Assembly (NCBI RefSeq): GCF_000950575.1
Contig: NZ_CP011005.1
Span: 2,480,001 to 2,544,000 of the forward strand
DNA length: 64,000 nucleotides
Direction of reading: 5' to 3'
Source: Psychromicrobium lacuslunae
GTDB lineage: Bacteria > Actinomycetota > Actinomycetes > Actinomycetales > Micrococcaceae
In this document: one piece after another, positions 16,303-24,719 of the stretch
How positions within the stretch are numbered: position 1 is the first letter of the stretch
Layout: each line of letters opens with the position of its first letter
Made by a program: the position numbers and the translations under genes
The notes under the pieces: model-generated
Databases searched by the model: none
The model's input: the letters and a program-made list of their open reading frames with translations, nothing else
What the model was told of the DNA's origin: nothing

Positions 16303-17313
16303 TTGATCATTTACGATAAACGCAGTGAACCGCTGGGCATCCCATCGGAGTTGACCGATCCGGAGAAAGTATGTTCGATCAGAATGTCTTTCTTCTATCT
16401 TTGGTCATATAGCAACAATCTCTTGCTAAAAGCACCATCCGAGCGAATCGCCAAACTCATTAGTTCAGGAGCATCAGCACTGGAGATATTTCAAAATCTG
16501 CGCAAAACTCGCCTCACTTCCGATGAGTTCACATACGCTGGAAATGGCTATGTCATAAAGTATTATCGAAACCACCATGAAAAATCATATATCACTGATT
16601 TTTCTGGCTGGGCAGCCAAGAAAAATTGGACGCTCACCGGCGACATGAAGGAGTACGAGTCGGTGCAGTCGATACTCGACGAGGCCTACAGTCTGGACCT
16701 CCCGCCGACATTGAGCGGTGGGCAGATTGCAATTCTACGAGCAGCCGGATTAGAGGTCGCCCTAGCCCAACCCGACGAGAGACTCACCGCAACCACTCCT
16801 CCTTATCAGAAGAGAATCGTCGAAGAATTAGCTCTTGTCGGGGTCTCCATAACAGATCTCTGGAGCGGCCTAGTCACCTCACACTTTAGATATCCCCAAG
16901 CAATCCCCATTCTTACTGATTGGTTAGAGAACTATCGAGCGAGAACTCCGGAGGAGTATCACAGAAAATTTGGCATGACCTTGGTTGAAGTGCTGACAAC
17001 ACCCGATGCGGCCGGGCTCGCCTTCTCAGCGCTGTTCAATGAGTTGCGGTTAGCCTCTTCAGACGAGTATTATCAGTGGCTAATTTTTGACGCTCTCTCC
17101 CGGACTGCGACCGAAAAAGATCTCAATGTCATGCTTGATCTTTTATTCGATGAAAGTCAGGTTGATTATCGAAAGTCGATAATTCCTCGTTATTTGCGAA
17201 GAAGTCGAGACGTCCGAATTCCTGAATTCCTAGGAAAAGCACTCAAAGATCCAGTCCTCGCCGAAGAAGCAAGGAAAGAAATGAAACGTCGGAATCTAAC
17301 CCTGAAAAAATAA
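16303..17313 (+). CDS. Unknown protein with helical-repeat-like C-terminus, AT-rich island
   Basis: This 336-residue protein starts at TTG 16303 with AAGGATT eight bases upstream. I do not recognise the family. Residues 1-120 form a mixed alpha/beta-looking domain rich in aromatic residues. Residues 150-336 read as amphipathic helices of about 30-35 residues with HEAT-like spacing (SALFNELRLASSDEYYQWL, IPRYLRRSRDVRIPEFLGK). No signal peptide or membrane helix is visible. It lies with a frameshifted immunity-like gene in a visibly AT-richer stretch wedged between pabB and pabC, which suggests recent acquisition. An immunity or adaptor role is possible but unproven. Confidence 0.7.
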   Translation: MIIYDKRSEPLGIPSELTDPEKVCSIRMSFFYLWSYSNNLLLKAPSERIAKLISSGASALEIFQNLRKTRLTSDEFTYAGNGYVIKYYRNHHEKSYITDFSGWAAKKNWTLTGDMKEYESVQSILDEAYSLDLPPTLSGGQIAILRAAGLEVALAQPDERLTATTPPYQKRIVEELALVGVSITDLWSGLVTSHFRYPQAIPILTDWLENYRARTPEEYHRKFGMTLVEVLTTPDAAGLAFSALFNELRLASSDEYYQWLIFDALSRTATEKDLNVMLDLLFDESQVDYRKSIIPRYLRRSRDVRIPEFLGKALKDPVLAEEARKEMKRRNLTLKK

Positions 17314-17425
17314 TATCTACTGGAGTTTGGGTAAAAACAAGCTATTTGCCCCAAAAAACAGTTCCACTGCGCTATCCGAAGGTCGCGGCTTAGGCCAAGG
17401 ACACTTTGACGCCTAGGAGCAACTT

Positions 17426-17485
17426 ATGAACATCGAACACTGGTATCTCGTCGACGCAAGAATCACAGGGCATCCCGGGCGATAG
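17426..17485 (+). other. Possible 19-residue leader peptide or gene remnant before pabC
   Basis: ATG at 17426 follows TAGGAG with seven bases spacing and opens 19 codons (MNIEHWYLVDARITGHPGR) before TAG, ending 12 bases before the pabC start. A translated leader, a gene remnant and chance are all possible. Confidence 0.2.
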
Positions 17486-17497
17486 TACGCTAAAGCA

Positions 17498-18382
17498 ATG
17501 ACCGTACTCGTCTTCATTGACTCAGATTTCCCGGCTGGTCGGATCGCCGACGCGAACCAGCCCCAGCTCTTCGCCACCGACCTGGGCGCCACTCGTGGCG
17601 ACGGCATCTTTGAATCGTTACTCGCGGTCGAGAACAAGCCCAAGAAGATTCAGGCTCACCTGGACCGGCTCGCCTCCTCTGCTACCTTGCTGGAGCTCGA
17701 GATCCCCACAGCCGAGCAGTGGCGTGCCGCTATCGATACCGCGCTGGCCGAGTTTGATCAGCCGGAAGCGGTGGTGAAGCTACTGGTCACCCGCGGAGTT
17801 GAAGGCGCGAAGCAGGCCACTGCCTGGGTGCAGGTTTCGCCGCTACCCGCGCTCGGCAAGCAACAGCGCGAGCGCGGCCTCACCGTCATCCTGCTCGATC
17901 GCGGTTACGACTCCGAGGTGGCGTTACGTGCTCCTTGGTTGTTACTCGGCGCCAAGACCCTCTCCTATGCAGTCAATATGGCAGCGCTACGCTACGCCCA
18001 ACAGCACGGCGCCGATGACGTGATCTTCACCAGCGCGGACGGTCGGGTCCTTGAGGGGCCGACTTCGTCGGTGTTAATCGCTAAGGTCTCCGAGGAGAAC
18101 GGCAGCCAGCTGAAGCGGCTGATCACCCCGCAGTTGGATTCCGGCATTCTGCCCGGCACCACCCAGGGCGCGCTTTTCGCTGCCGCGCAGCGGGCCGGTT
18201 GGCAACTGGGGTATGGTCCGCTCGAACCGAAGCACCTCTACGAAGCAGACGCTGCTTGGCTGATTTCCAGCGTGCGATTGCTCGCGCCGATCAATAGTAT
18301 CGACGGCCAGCAGATCGGCGAGGATACCCAGCGGGCCGAATTGACCGCGGAACTCTCGGCCATCCTAGCCAGCACCGAGTAA
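17498..18382 (+). CDS. pabC: Aminodeoxychorismate lyase / class IV aminotransferase-fold enzyme
   Basis: The 294-residue protein is a fold-type IV PLP enzyme. ATRGDGIFESLL near residue 31 is the family's substrate-entry segment. The PLP-binding lysine is in GAKTLSYA (K153), and the cofactor-binding GRVLEGPTSSVLI follows. PabC releases pyruvate from 4-amino-4-deoxychorismate to give p-aminobenzoate, the folate precursor. Its placement downstream of a PabB supports this over D-amino-acid or branched-chain aminotransferase. Only the AT-rich island separates it from pabB, so the two were probably adjacent before insertion. Confidence 0.88.
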   Translation: MTVLVFIDSDFPAGRIADANQPQLFATDLGATRGDGIFESLLAVENKPKKIQAHLDRLASSATLLELEIPTAEQWRAAIDTALAEFDQPEAVVKLLVTRGVEGAKQATAWVQVSPLPALGKQQRERGLTVILLDRGYDSEVALRAPWLLLGAKTLSYAVNMAALRYAQQHGADDVIFTSADGRVLEGPTSSVLIAKVSEENGSQLKRLITPQLDSGILPGTTQGALFAAAQRAGWQLGYGPLEPKHLYEADAAWLISSVRLLAPINSIDGQQIGEDTQRAELTAELSAILASTE

Positions 18383-18482
18383 CCCCCTCGACCTGCTATC
18401 TCCGGCAGCCCAGGGCCGAAACTCCAGAACAGCCCCGACGGGGGCCACCAATCCACCGAAGACCAAAAAAGGGGGCGCCGCA

Positions 18483-20354
18483 ATGAGCGGAATGCGAGCA
18501 GCCGGCGTGCGTGGCGGCCGACTGAGCGGCAGCGACGAAGAGGCGCAGCGCGCCGCCAATGCCCAGGCGCCAAAGATCCCACATCTCTTTCGCCGGGTTT
18601 ACGGCCTGTTCGCACCGCATCGCCGTGCGCTGATCCTCACCGCCTGCCTCGTCTTGGTCGGTGCTGGTCTTTCTGTGGTGCCGCCGCTGCTCACCCAGCG
18701 AGCCTTTGATGAAGGTCTGTTTCCGCCCGCAGGTAAACCCGATCTGACCGCCCTGGGCATTATTGTCGCCGCGATGATCCTGGTCTATATCGGCTCGGCG
18801 CTGCTCGGCGTCTGGCAAACCTATTTGACTTCCTCGGTCGGCAACCGCGTGATGGGGGCACTCCGGGTCAAGCTCTTCGGGCACCTGCAGGCCATGGATC
18901 TGAGCTTTTTCACCCGCACTAAAACCGGCGTCATCCAGTCGCGCTTACAGAACGACGTCGGCGGCGTCGCCAGCGTGCTCACCAATACCGTGACGGCGGT
19001 CTTAGGTAACACCGTGACAGTAATAGCTGCTTTCGTGGCGATGCTGCTGTTGAACTGGCAGCTCACCGTGGTCGCCGTCGTGCTGATGCCGATCCTGGTG
19101 ATCGCGCAACGCAAGGTCGGCAAGGTCAGGGCAAAAATTGCCACCCAAACCCAGGAATCGCTCTCCGAAATGTCGGCCATCACCCAGGAGACCCTGAGCG
19201 TCTCGGGCATTCTATTGGCGAAAAGCTTCACCATGCAGGGCGCCGAGATCGATAGATACTCTGCCGAGAACCGTAAACAAATAGCGTTGCAGGTTCGTCA
19301 GGCGATGAGCGGGCAATGGTTCTTCGCCATTGTCACGATCTTCCTCTCCTCGATTCCGGCGATTGTTTACCTGGTAGCCGGGCTGCTCGTCGATAACGGC
19401 GCTCAGGCCATCACCGCTGGCACCATCGTCGCCTTCACCACGGTGCAGGCTCGACTGCTTTTCCCGCTCACCAGCCTGATGCGAGTGGCCCTCGACTTAC
19501 AAACCTCCGGGGCACTTTTCGCTCGGATCTTCGAATACCTCGACCTCACCCCAGCCATCGCCGACCGGCCCGAGGCGGTGGAACTGCCAAGGGACACCCG
19601 GCTAGGCGGTATCCGCTTCAAAGAAGTCAGCTTCGCTTACCCCGACGCCCAGCCAGAAGAACGCCCCACTCTGGACCGCATTTCTTTCAGCATTGAACCC
19701 GGGCAGTTCGCCGCCTTCGTAGGGTCCTCGGGTGCCGGAAAAACTACCATTTCGTATCTGATCCCGAGGCTCTACGAGGCAAGCTCTGGCAGCATCGAAT
19801 TCGCCGGTGTGGATGTTCGGGAACTCAAGCAGAACTCCTTGGTGTCCCACATCGGCATCGTCTCTCAAGAGACCTATCTCTTCCACGCCAGCATCGCCGA
19901 CAATCTGCGATACGCCAAGCCCGACGCCAGTCAGCAGGAACTCGACCAAGCCACCCAACAGGCCAATATTTATTCGACCATCATGAGCTTCCCGGAGGGT
20001 TTCGATACCCTGGTCGGCGAGCGCGGTTATCGACTCTCCGGTGGCGAGAAGCAGCGGATCGCGATTGCCCGAGTGTTGTTGAAAGACCCTGCGGTACTGG
20101 TCCTCGATGAGGCCACTAGTGCACTCGATTCGATCTCAGAACGCGTCGTGCAGGCCGCGCTGGAAACCGCTTCGCATGGTCGAACCACGGTAGCGATTGC
20201 GCATCGACTCTCCACCGTGGTCTCGGCAGACGTGATTTTCGTCGTCGAACAGGGTCGGATTGTGGAATCCGGCAGTCATCAGGAACTGCTCGCCGCAGCG
20301 GGGCGGTATGCGGCTCTCTACCGGGAACAGGCAAGCAGTCAAGCCTCGCAATAA
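18483..20354 (+). CDS. ABC exporter half-transporter (fused membrane and ATPase domains)
   Basis: The 623-residue protein is a typical exporter half-molecule. Residues 45-345 hold six membrane helices of a type-1 ABC exporter, from ALILTACLVLVGAGLSVVPPLL onward (here LTACLVLVGAGLSVVPPLL). Residues 375-615 are the ATPase with Walker A GSSGAGKTT, signature LSGGEKQR, Walker B VLVLDEATSALD and H-loop VAIAHRLSTV. It presumably homodimerises and exports lipids or drugs, as MsbA/BmrA relatives do. A polar N-terminus of about 40 residues precedes the membrane part. It stands 100 bases after pabC in the same direction; the link is unclear. Confidence 0.93.
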   Translation: MSGMRAAGVRGGRLSGSDEEAQRAANAQAPKIPHLFRRVYGLFAPHRRALILTACLVLVGAGLSVVPPLLTQRAFDEGLFPPAGKPDLTALGIIVAAMILVYIGSALLGVWQTYLTSSVGNRVMGALRVKLFGHLQAMDLSFFTRTKTGVIQSRLQNDVGGVASVLTNTVTAVLGNTVTVIAAFVAMLLLNWQLTVVAVVLMPILVIAQRKVGKVRAKIATQTQESLSEMSAITQETLSVSGILLAKSFTMQGAEIDRYSAENRKQIALQVRQAMSGQWFFAIVTIFLSSIPAIVYLVAGLLVDNGAQAITAGTIVAFTTVQARLLFPLTSLMRVALDLQTSGALFARIFEYLDLTPAIADRPEAVELPRDTRLGGIRFKEVSFAYPDAQPEERPTLDRISFSIEPGQFAAFVGSSGAGKTTISYLIPRLYEASSGSIEFAGVDVRELKQNSLVSHIGIVSQETYLFHASIADNLRYAKPDASQQELDQATQQANIYSTIMSFPEGFDTLVGERGYRLSGGEKQRIAIARVLLKDPAVLVLDEATSALDSISERVVQAALETASHGRTTVAIAHRLSTVVSADVIFVVEQGRIVESGSHQELLAAAGRYAALYREQASSQASQ

Positions 20355-20398
20355 AGTCACTAGCATGCCAAGGCTCGGCCCACTTTGTGCTACTTTGA

Positions 20399-20515
20399 CG
20401 ATGAGTAATGAGCGCCAGCGCGCAACCAAAGACTTGGTTGCACTGCCCTGACTTGCTGGCCGGCAACCCTCGATTCCGGTGGGGTGCCTCAGGTGAGTAC
20501 TCGGCAACGTATTGA
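20399..20515 (+). ncRNA. SAM riboswitch (SAM-IV / S-box type)
   Basis: The leader of the sulfhydrylase operon carries conserved core blocks of actinobacterial SAM aptamers: ATGAGCGCCAGCG near 20408, CTTGCTGGCCGGCAACCCTC (20453-20472) and GGTGGGGTGCC (20478-20488). An outer helix GAGTA (20403-20407) with TACTC (20498-20502) closes the core. The arrangement matches my memory of SAM-IV in actinomycetes before metX/metY/metZ genes. High SAM should lower expression. The ribosome site AAAGGAG (20554-20560) lies about 50 bases beyond, and no T-rich terminator is seen, so translational control is likely. Confidence 0.85.
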
Positions 20516-20567
20516 GGTTGCAAGCGTGGAATCGCTCCGGCTTGCTCCGACGCAAAAGGAGAATCTA

Positions 20568-20771
20568 ATGGCTGACGCCCCCCTTACCTACCGGTTGCTG
20601 ACCGGTCCCGATGACCACGCCTTCTGTCAGAGAGTCAGCGACGCGATTGCCGAAGGATACGTGCTGTACGGCAGCCCCTCGGTGACCTCCAACGGCGGCC
20701 AGGTAATCGCTGCTCAAGCTGTGGTGCTGCCCGGCTTTAACGCCACTGTGGGATCGGAGTCGGCGCAATGA
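20568..20771 (+). CDS. Small DUF1737-like protein
   Basis: The 67-residue protein starts at ATG 20568 after AAAGGAG. An upstream in-frame start at 20484 falls inside the riboswitch and is rejected. The sequence (YRLLTGPDDHAFCQRVSDAI, then GSPSVTSNGGQVIAAQAVV) fits the short DUF1737 proteins, which have a strand-helix-strand look and a conserved GxxP...NG pattern. Function is unknown. It lies between the SAM riboswitch and a rhodanese with an ATGA overlap, so it probably belongs to sulfur assimilation. Confidence 0.75.
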   Translation: MADAPLTYRLLTGPDDHAFCQRVSDAIAEGYVLYGSPSVTSNGGQVIAAQAVVLPGFNATVGSESAQ

Positions 20772-21169
20772 GCTACGCGGGCGATCTCACCCCAGAACAG
20801 GCTTGGCAGAAGGTTTCCGACGGGGCCGTACTGGTCGATGTGCGGACCGAGGCGGAGTGGCAACTCATCGGGGTGCCGGACACTTCGAGCATCGAAGCAG
20901 AACCGCGCTTTGTGCAGTGGAATCTGGCTGGCGGGGTTTGGAATACGGATTTCCTCGCTCAGTTACAGCAGACCGTGCCAGCCGAGGCTGAGCTGGTTTT
21001 CCTCTGTCGTTCCGGCGCCCGCTCGATCTCGGCCGCCGAGGCGGCCACCGAGGCCGGTTTCACCTCCTTCAATGTCCTGGAAGGCTTCGAAGGAGTACCC
21101 GATGCCTACGGTGATCGAGTCGTCAACGGCTGGAAGAACCGCAAGTTGCCTTGGAAGAAGGGCGCATGA
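20768..21169 (+). CDS. Rhodanese-domain protein
   Basis: The 133-residue protein is a single rhodanese domain. LVDVRTEAEWQLIGVPD is the CH2A-like N-terminal motif, and the active-site loop reads CRSGARSISAAE with the persulfide-forming Cys at about residue 80. Single-domain rhodaneses carry sulfane sulfur for biosynthesis. Linked by four-base overlaps to the small protein before and the sulfhydrylase after, it likely delivers or handles sulfur for homocysteine formation under SAM control. Confidence 0.9.
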   Translation: MSYAGDLTPEQAWQKVSDGAVLVDVRTEAEWQLIGVPDTSSIEAEPRFVQWNLAGGVWNTDFLAQLQQTVPAEAELVFLCRSGARSISAAEAATEAGFTSFNVLEGFEGVPDAYGDRVVNGWKNRKLPWKKGA

Positions 21170-22359
21170 GCTTCAACCCCTTAGCCTCCGACTGGGCCGC
21201 CGACACTCAGGCGGTACGTGGCGGCTTAGACCGCACCGGCTTCTTCGAAACCTCGGAGGCGATCTTCATCAATTCGGGTTTCGTCTATGACTCTGCCGAG
21301 GCCGCAGAGCGGGCCTTCACTGGTGAGGATGAGCGCTTCGTCTATTCTCGTTATGGCAATCCGACGGTGGCGACCTTCCAAGAACGACTGCGGCTGTTGG
21401 AGGGTACCGAAGCTTGCTTCGCGACTGCCTCTGGCATGTCGGCGGTGTTTGTTGCCCTCGGTGCATTGCTTGCTGCCGGGGATCGGGTGGTTGCTTCCCG
21501 ATCCCTCTTCGGTTCCTGTTTTGTGATCTTGAATGAAATCCTGCCGCGCTGGGGCGTCGAAACCGTCTTCGTGGACGGCCCAGATCTGGAGCAGTGGAAG
21601 GAAGCGCTCTCGGTGCCGACCACGGCGGTGTTCTTCGAATCTCCCTCCAACCCAATGCAGGAGATCGTCGATATCCGCGCGGTCTGCGAGCTAGCGCACG
21701 CCGCCGGTGCCCAGGTGGTGGCCGATAATGTCTTTGCCACTCCGTTGCTGCAACGCTGCACCGATCTCGGCGCTGACATCGTGGTTTACTCCGGCACCAA
21801 GCACATTGACGGCCAGGGCCGGGTGATGGGCGGCGCGATCCTGGGCAGCAAGGAATTCATCGACGGTCCGGTGAAACAGCTCATGCGGCACACCGGCCCG
21901 GCGCTCTCCTCCTTCAATGCCTGGGTGCTCACCAAAGGGCTGGAAACGCTCTCGCTGCGGGTCAATCATTCCTGCGCTTCGGCGCTGGCGCTGGCGGAAT
22001 TCCTGGAGGCGCAGCCCGCTGTGGAGTGGGTGAGGTACCCGTTATTGAAGTCTCATCCACAGTACAAGCTGGCGTCCCAGCAAATGACGGCGGGCGGTAC
22101 CGTGCTGACCTTCGCGCTGCGCGGCGGCAAAACGGAGGCCTTCGCACTACTGAACGCCCTCGAGGTGATCGATATTTCGAATAACCTCGGCGACTCGAAA
22201 TCCTTGATCACCCACCCGGCCACCACCACGCACCGTGCAATGGGGCCGGAAGGCCGGGCCGCCATCGGCCTGGGCGACGGTGTGGTGCGGCTTTCGGTCG
22301 GGTTAGAAGATCTCAACGATTTGCGGGCGGACCTGAGCCAGGCCTTGGCGAAGCTTTGA
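21166..22359 (+). CDS. metZ: O-succinylhomoserine sulfhydrylase (Cys/Met metabolism PLP enzyme)
   Basis: Read from ATG 21166 (overlapping the rhodanese stop as ATGA) the protein has 397 residues; an in-frame TTG lies five codons upstream. It shows the Cys/Met-metabolism PLP fold: RYGNPTVATFQERL, FESPSNPMQEIVDI, and the Schiff-base lysine in SGTKHIDGQGR at about residue 212. The segment ending SLITHPATTTHRAM is typical of MetZ. The enzyme joins sulfide to O-succinyl (or O-acetyl) homoserine to make homocysteine. The upstream SAM riboswitch and rhodanese support the assignment. The exact acyl group preferred cannot be read. Confidence 0.9.
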   Translation: MSFNPLASDWAADTQAVRGGLDRTGFFETSEAIFINSGFVYDSAEAAERAFTGEDERFVYSRYGNPTVATFQERLRLLEGTEACFATASGMSAVFVALGALLAAGDRVVASRSLFGSCFVILNEILPRWGVETVFVDGPDLEQWKEALSVPTTAVFFESPSNPMQEIVDIRAVCELAHAAGAQVVADNVFATPLLQRCTDLGADIVVYSGTKHIDGQGRVMGGAILGSKEFIDGPVKQLMRHTGPALSSFNAWVLTKGLETLSLRVNHSCASALALAEFLEAQPAVEWVRYPLLKSHPQYKLASQQMTAGGTVLTFALRGGKTEAFALLNALEVIDISNNLGDSKSLITHPATTTHRAMGPEGRAAIGLGDGVVRLSVGLEDLNDLRADLSQALAKL

Positions 22360-22404
22360 GTCGAACCGAGGAACTCTGAGAACTTGCTCGTCTGGCGCTC
22401 GCCA

Positions 22405-22428
22405 GCTAGCCGCCAATTGGCGGTTAGC
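22405..22428. terminator. Self-complementary hairpin after metZ
   Basis: Arms GCTAGCCGCCAA and TTGGCGGTTAGC pair with one G-U wobble, 45 bases after the metZ stop. There is no clear T tail. It probably ends the sulfur operon. Confidence 0.4.
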
Positions 22429-22522
22429 GACTCCGAAGCTGCACCGCTGCGGCGGTACCGCACGGTCCGGCTAAGCGGCAGGATAAGGATAAGAGTAAAT
22501 CAGATCGAGCAAAGGAACTCTC

Positions 22523-23518
22523 GTGTCCCTCAATGAACCCACCGCGCAGGATGCTCCCGCCAGTCTCAAGCGTCCCAGTTACGATCCCGAGTTGGCGGCG
22601 CTCTTGCAGGCCAACCCGGAGCTCGGCATCCCGCCGCTGAGCCTTGACAGGATCGAGCAGATCAGGGCCATCGATCAATCAATTGAGCTTGATGCGCTGC
22701 TCGTCGGCCGGGCCATCGAAACTCAGGAATACCAGGCGCCAGGACCGGAGGGTTCACCCGATATTAAGTTACTGGTGCTGCGATCCACCGAGTTCAGTGG
22801 TCCGCGCCCGGCGCTCTATTACATTCATGGCGGCGGCATGGTGGTGGGCACCAGGTACGCCATCTCGGAGCAGCAAGTGGACTGGGTTGAACAGTATGGC
22901 GTCACGCTCGTATCGGTGGAATACCGCTTAGCCCCGGAGCACCCACACCCGGCCCCGGTTGAAGATTGCTATGCCGGCCTGGTGTGGACAGCTGCCCAGG
23001 CCGCCGAACTGGGCCTTGATCCACGGCGTATTTTGCTCGGCGGGGTAAGCGCTGGGGGCGGCCTGGCCGCAGCGGTTACGCTCTTGGCCAGGGATCGGCA
23101 AGGCCCTGCCTTGGTGGGGCAACTACTCGCTTGCCCGATGCTTGACCATCGCAACGTGACCGTCTCCAGCCAGCAATATTCCGGCCTGGGTCAATGGGAC
23201 CGAGAGAGCAACGAACTGGGCTGGTCGGCCTTGCTCGGTGACGATCACCATAATGCCGAAGTGTCGCCTTATGCTTCTCCAGCACTGGCCACCGATTTGA
23301 GCGAATTGCCGTCAACCTATCTCGACAATGGCTCCGCTGAGGTCTTCCGAGATGAGGGGGTCGACTACGTTTCACGACTCTGGGCGGCCGGGGTGCAGGC
23401 GGAGTTACATATCTGGGCTGGCGCTTTTCACGGTTCCGAGGGCTTCAGCGCTGCTTTGGTCTCCAAGGCAGCGCATGACGCCAGAGACTCTTGGGTCCGC
23501 CGCATTCTGGACGTCTGA
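22523..23518 (+). CDS. Alpha/beta hydrolase, hormone-sensitive-lipase-like esterase
   Basis: The 331-residue protein starts at GTG 22523 after AAAGGAAC. It has the HSL-family oxyanion motif HGGGMVVG (His at about residue 102), the segment SVEYRLAPEHPHPAPVEDCY, and the nucleophile loop GGVSAGGGLAAA. In this loop the usual GDSAG reads GVSAG. The late acid and base are in EVFRDEGVDYV and WAGAFHGSEGF. Such esterases cleave short acyl esters in the cytoplasm. A PucR-like regulator follows 20 bases later in the same direction. The Asp-to-Val change before the nucleophilic Ser is unusual but keeps the catalytic residue. Confidence 0.9.
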   Translation: MSLNEPTAQDAPASLKRPSYDPELAALLQANPELGIPPLSLDRIEQIRAIDQSIELDALLVGRAIETQEYQAPGPEGSPDIKLLVLRSTEFSGPRPALYYIHGGGMVVGTRYAISEQQVDWVEQYGVTLVSVEYRLAPEHPHPAPVEDCYAGLVWTAAQAAELGLDPRRILLGGVSAGGGLAAAVTLLARDRQGPALVGQLLACPMLDHRNVTVSSQQYSGLGQWDRESNELGWSALLGDDHHNAEVSPYASPALATDLSELPSTYLDNGSAEVFRDEGVDYVSRLWAAGVQAELHIWAGAFHGSEGFSAALVSKAAHDARDSWVRRILDV

Positions 23519-23538
23519 ATCCGCGTAAACTAGCGGCC

Positions 23539-24540
23539 ATGCAAGAACTCACCGGGCGGTTGCAAGCGCTTGATCCGGAGGCAAGCGAAAGCCTCAAAGT
23601 GATTAGTTATTTCGATGTGCTGATCAACGGCAAGGTCAGTGTTGAGGCTCTGCTGCGCGCTGCGGTCACCCTCACCGGCTGCCCCTGCGGCTACTCCCCG
23701 GTCTCCGGCAAGCCAATCCGGCTGTGCCCCAACGGCGAGCGGACGGCCCAAGCATTTCCCGCCCAGCAAGGTGGCCTCGCCTTCACCATGGACGACGGCG
23801 GACGGCTTTGGCTTGAGCGGGAGGGCGCCGAGCATGCCAACGATGCACTGGTACTGGAACGTTTGGCGCTGGCCATCGGAATTGCCCAAGGCCGGCTGGA
23901 TGAGCCGCGCCGCAATCTGAACCTCGCTCTAGAAGAAGAGACAGCCGCCTCTGACCGTGCGACGGCTATTGCCGCCCTGGGTTTGGCTCCGCACGGTGAC
24001 TATCGAATCCTCGCTTGTTACCCCGAGGCGGAGCTGCCAGAGGTCAGCCAGCAGACCATTCTGAGCACCCGTTACGGCCTGATCCGAGCCGGAATCGACA
24101 AGAACACAGGGGCAGCTCTTGGCCAGCATTCGACCCCGCTCGGCCTCGGCCGAATCGTTCAGCCAGGGCGTCTCAAGGATTCCTGGGAGGCGGCGCTAGT
24201 TGCTCTACTAATGGCTAGTCCGTCCCTGCCCTCCGTTGATGCCACCGCGCTCGGGGTTGCCGTGCACCTCATCAAACTCCCCGTCGAGGCACTGCGGCTA
24301 GATCCCGACGTGGACGGCTTGGCAAGCTTTTTCGAACAACATTCCTGGGCTGAGGAAACCGTCGCTGCGCTGTGTGCGAGTTCCAGCCTCCGTGCCGCAG
24401 CCAACCTACTCGGGCTGCACCACTCCACCGTGCAGCATCGAGTGGCTGAAATCCAACAAGTCCTCTCGATTGATCCGCTGACACCTTCCGGTGTTTTCCG
24501 GTTGAACGCGGCCAGAGTCGCGCTACGGCTTAGCCAGTAA
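23539..24540 (+). CDS. PucR/CdaR-type helix-turn-helix regulator
   Basis: From ATG 23539 the protein has 333 residues; the longer frame opening at 23491 overlaps the esterase and is less likely. The C-terminus has the CdaR/PucR helix-turn-helix: LCASSSLRAAANLLGLHHST followed by VQHRVAEIQQVL, where one-helix spacing and STVQ/HR contacts are typical. The N-terminal 250 residues resemble a degenerate sensory domain with the segment CPCGYSPVSGKPIRLCPNGE. It may control the adjacent esterase gene, but no operator is evident. Confidence 0.75.
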   Translation: MQELTGRLQALDPEASESLKVISYFDVLINGKVSVEALLRAAVTLTGCPCGYSPVSGKPIRLCPNGERTAQAFPAQQGGLAFTMDDGGRLWLEREGAEHANDALVLERLALAIGIAQGRLDEPRRNLNLALEEETAASDRATAIAALGLAPHGDYRILACYPEAELPEVSQQTILSTRYGLIRAGIDKNTGAALGQHSTPLGLGRIVQPGRLKDSWEAALVALLMASPSLPSVDATALGVAVHLIKLPVEALRLDPDVDGLASFFEQHSWAEETVAALCASSSLRAAANLLGLHHSTVQHRVAEIQQVLSIDPLTPSGVFRLNAARVALRLSQ

Positions 24541-24637
24541 ATCGTGGTATCTCCAGCTCGGGCTCTCTGGCTAAAAACTAGCCCCGGGGCCTTAAATAGC
24601 AGCACTAGTTTCACGGTTCAAAGTGGTGCGGGGGTAC

Positions 24638-24691
24638 ACCTGCACCGCTTTGGGGACTAAAAGTGGTGCAGGTATTTAAGGGGTTAGTCCC
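24638..24691. other. Nested and competing hairpins in a convergent intergenic gap
   Basis: ACCTGCACC (24638-24646) pairs perfectly with GGTGCAGGT (24665-24673). GGGACTAA (24653-24660) pairs perfectly with TTAGTCCC (24684-24691). The two helices interlock, so both together would form a pseudoknot-like fold or they are alternatives. Also, AAGTGGTGC occurs twice (24621 and 24661). The gap lies between the convergent regulator and NTF2-like genes and may simply terminate both. Confidence 0.4.
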
Positions 24692-24719
24692 TAATACCGC
24701 GGATGCCCGAGTCTCAGGA

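Noticed and set aside
20484-20567. Longer start for the small DUF1737-like protein
   Set aside because: The added 28 codons lie in the SAM riboswitch, while ATG 20568 has a good ribosome site.
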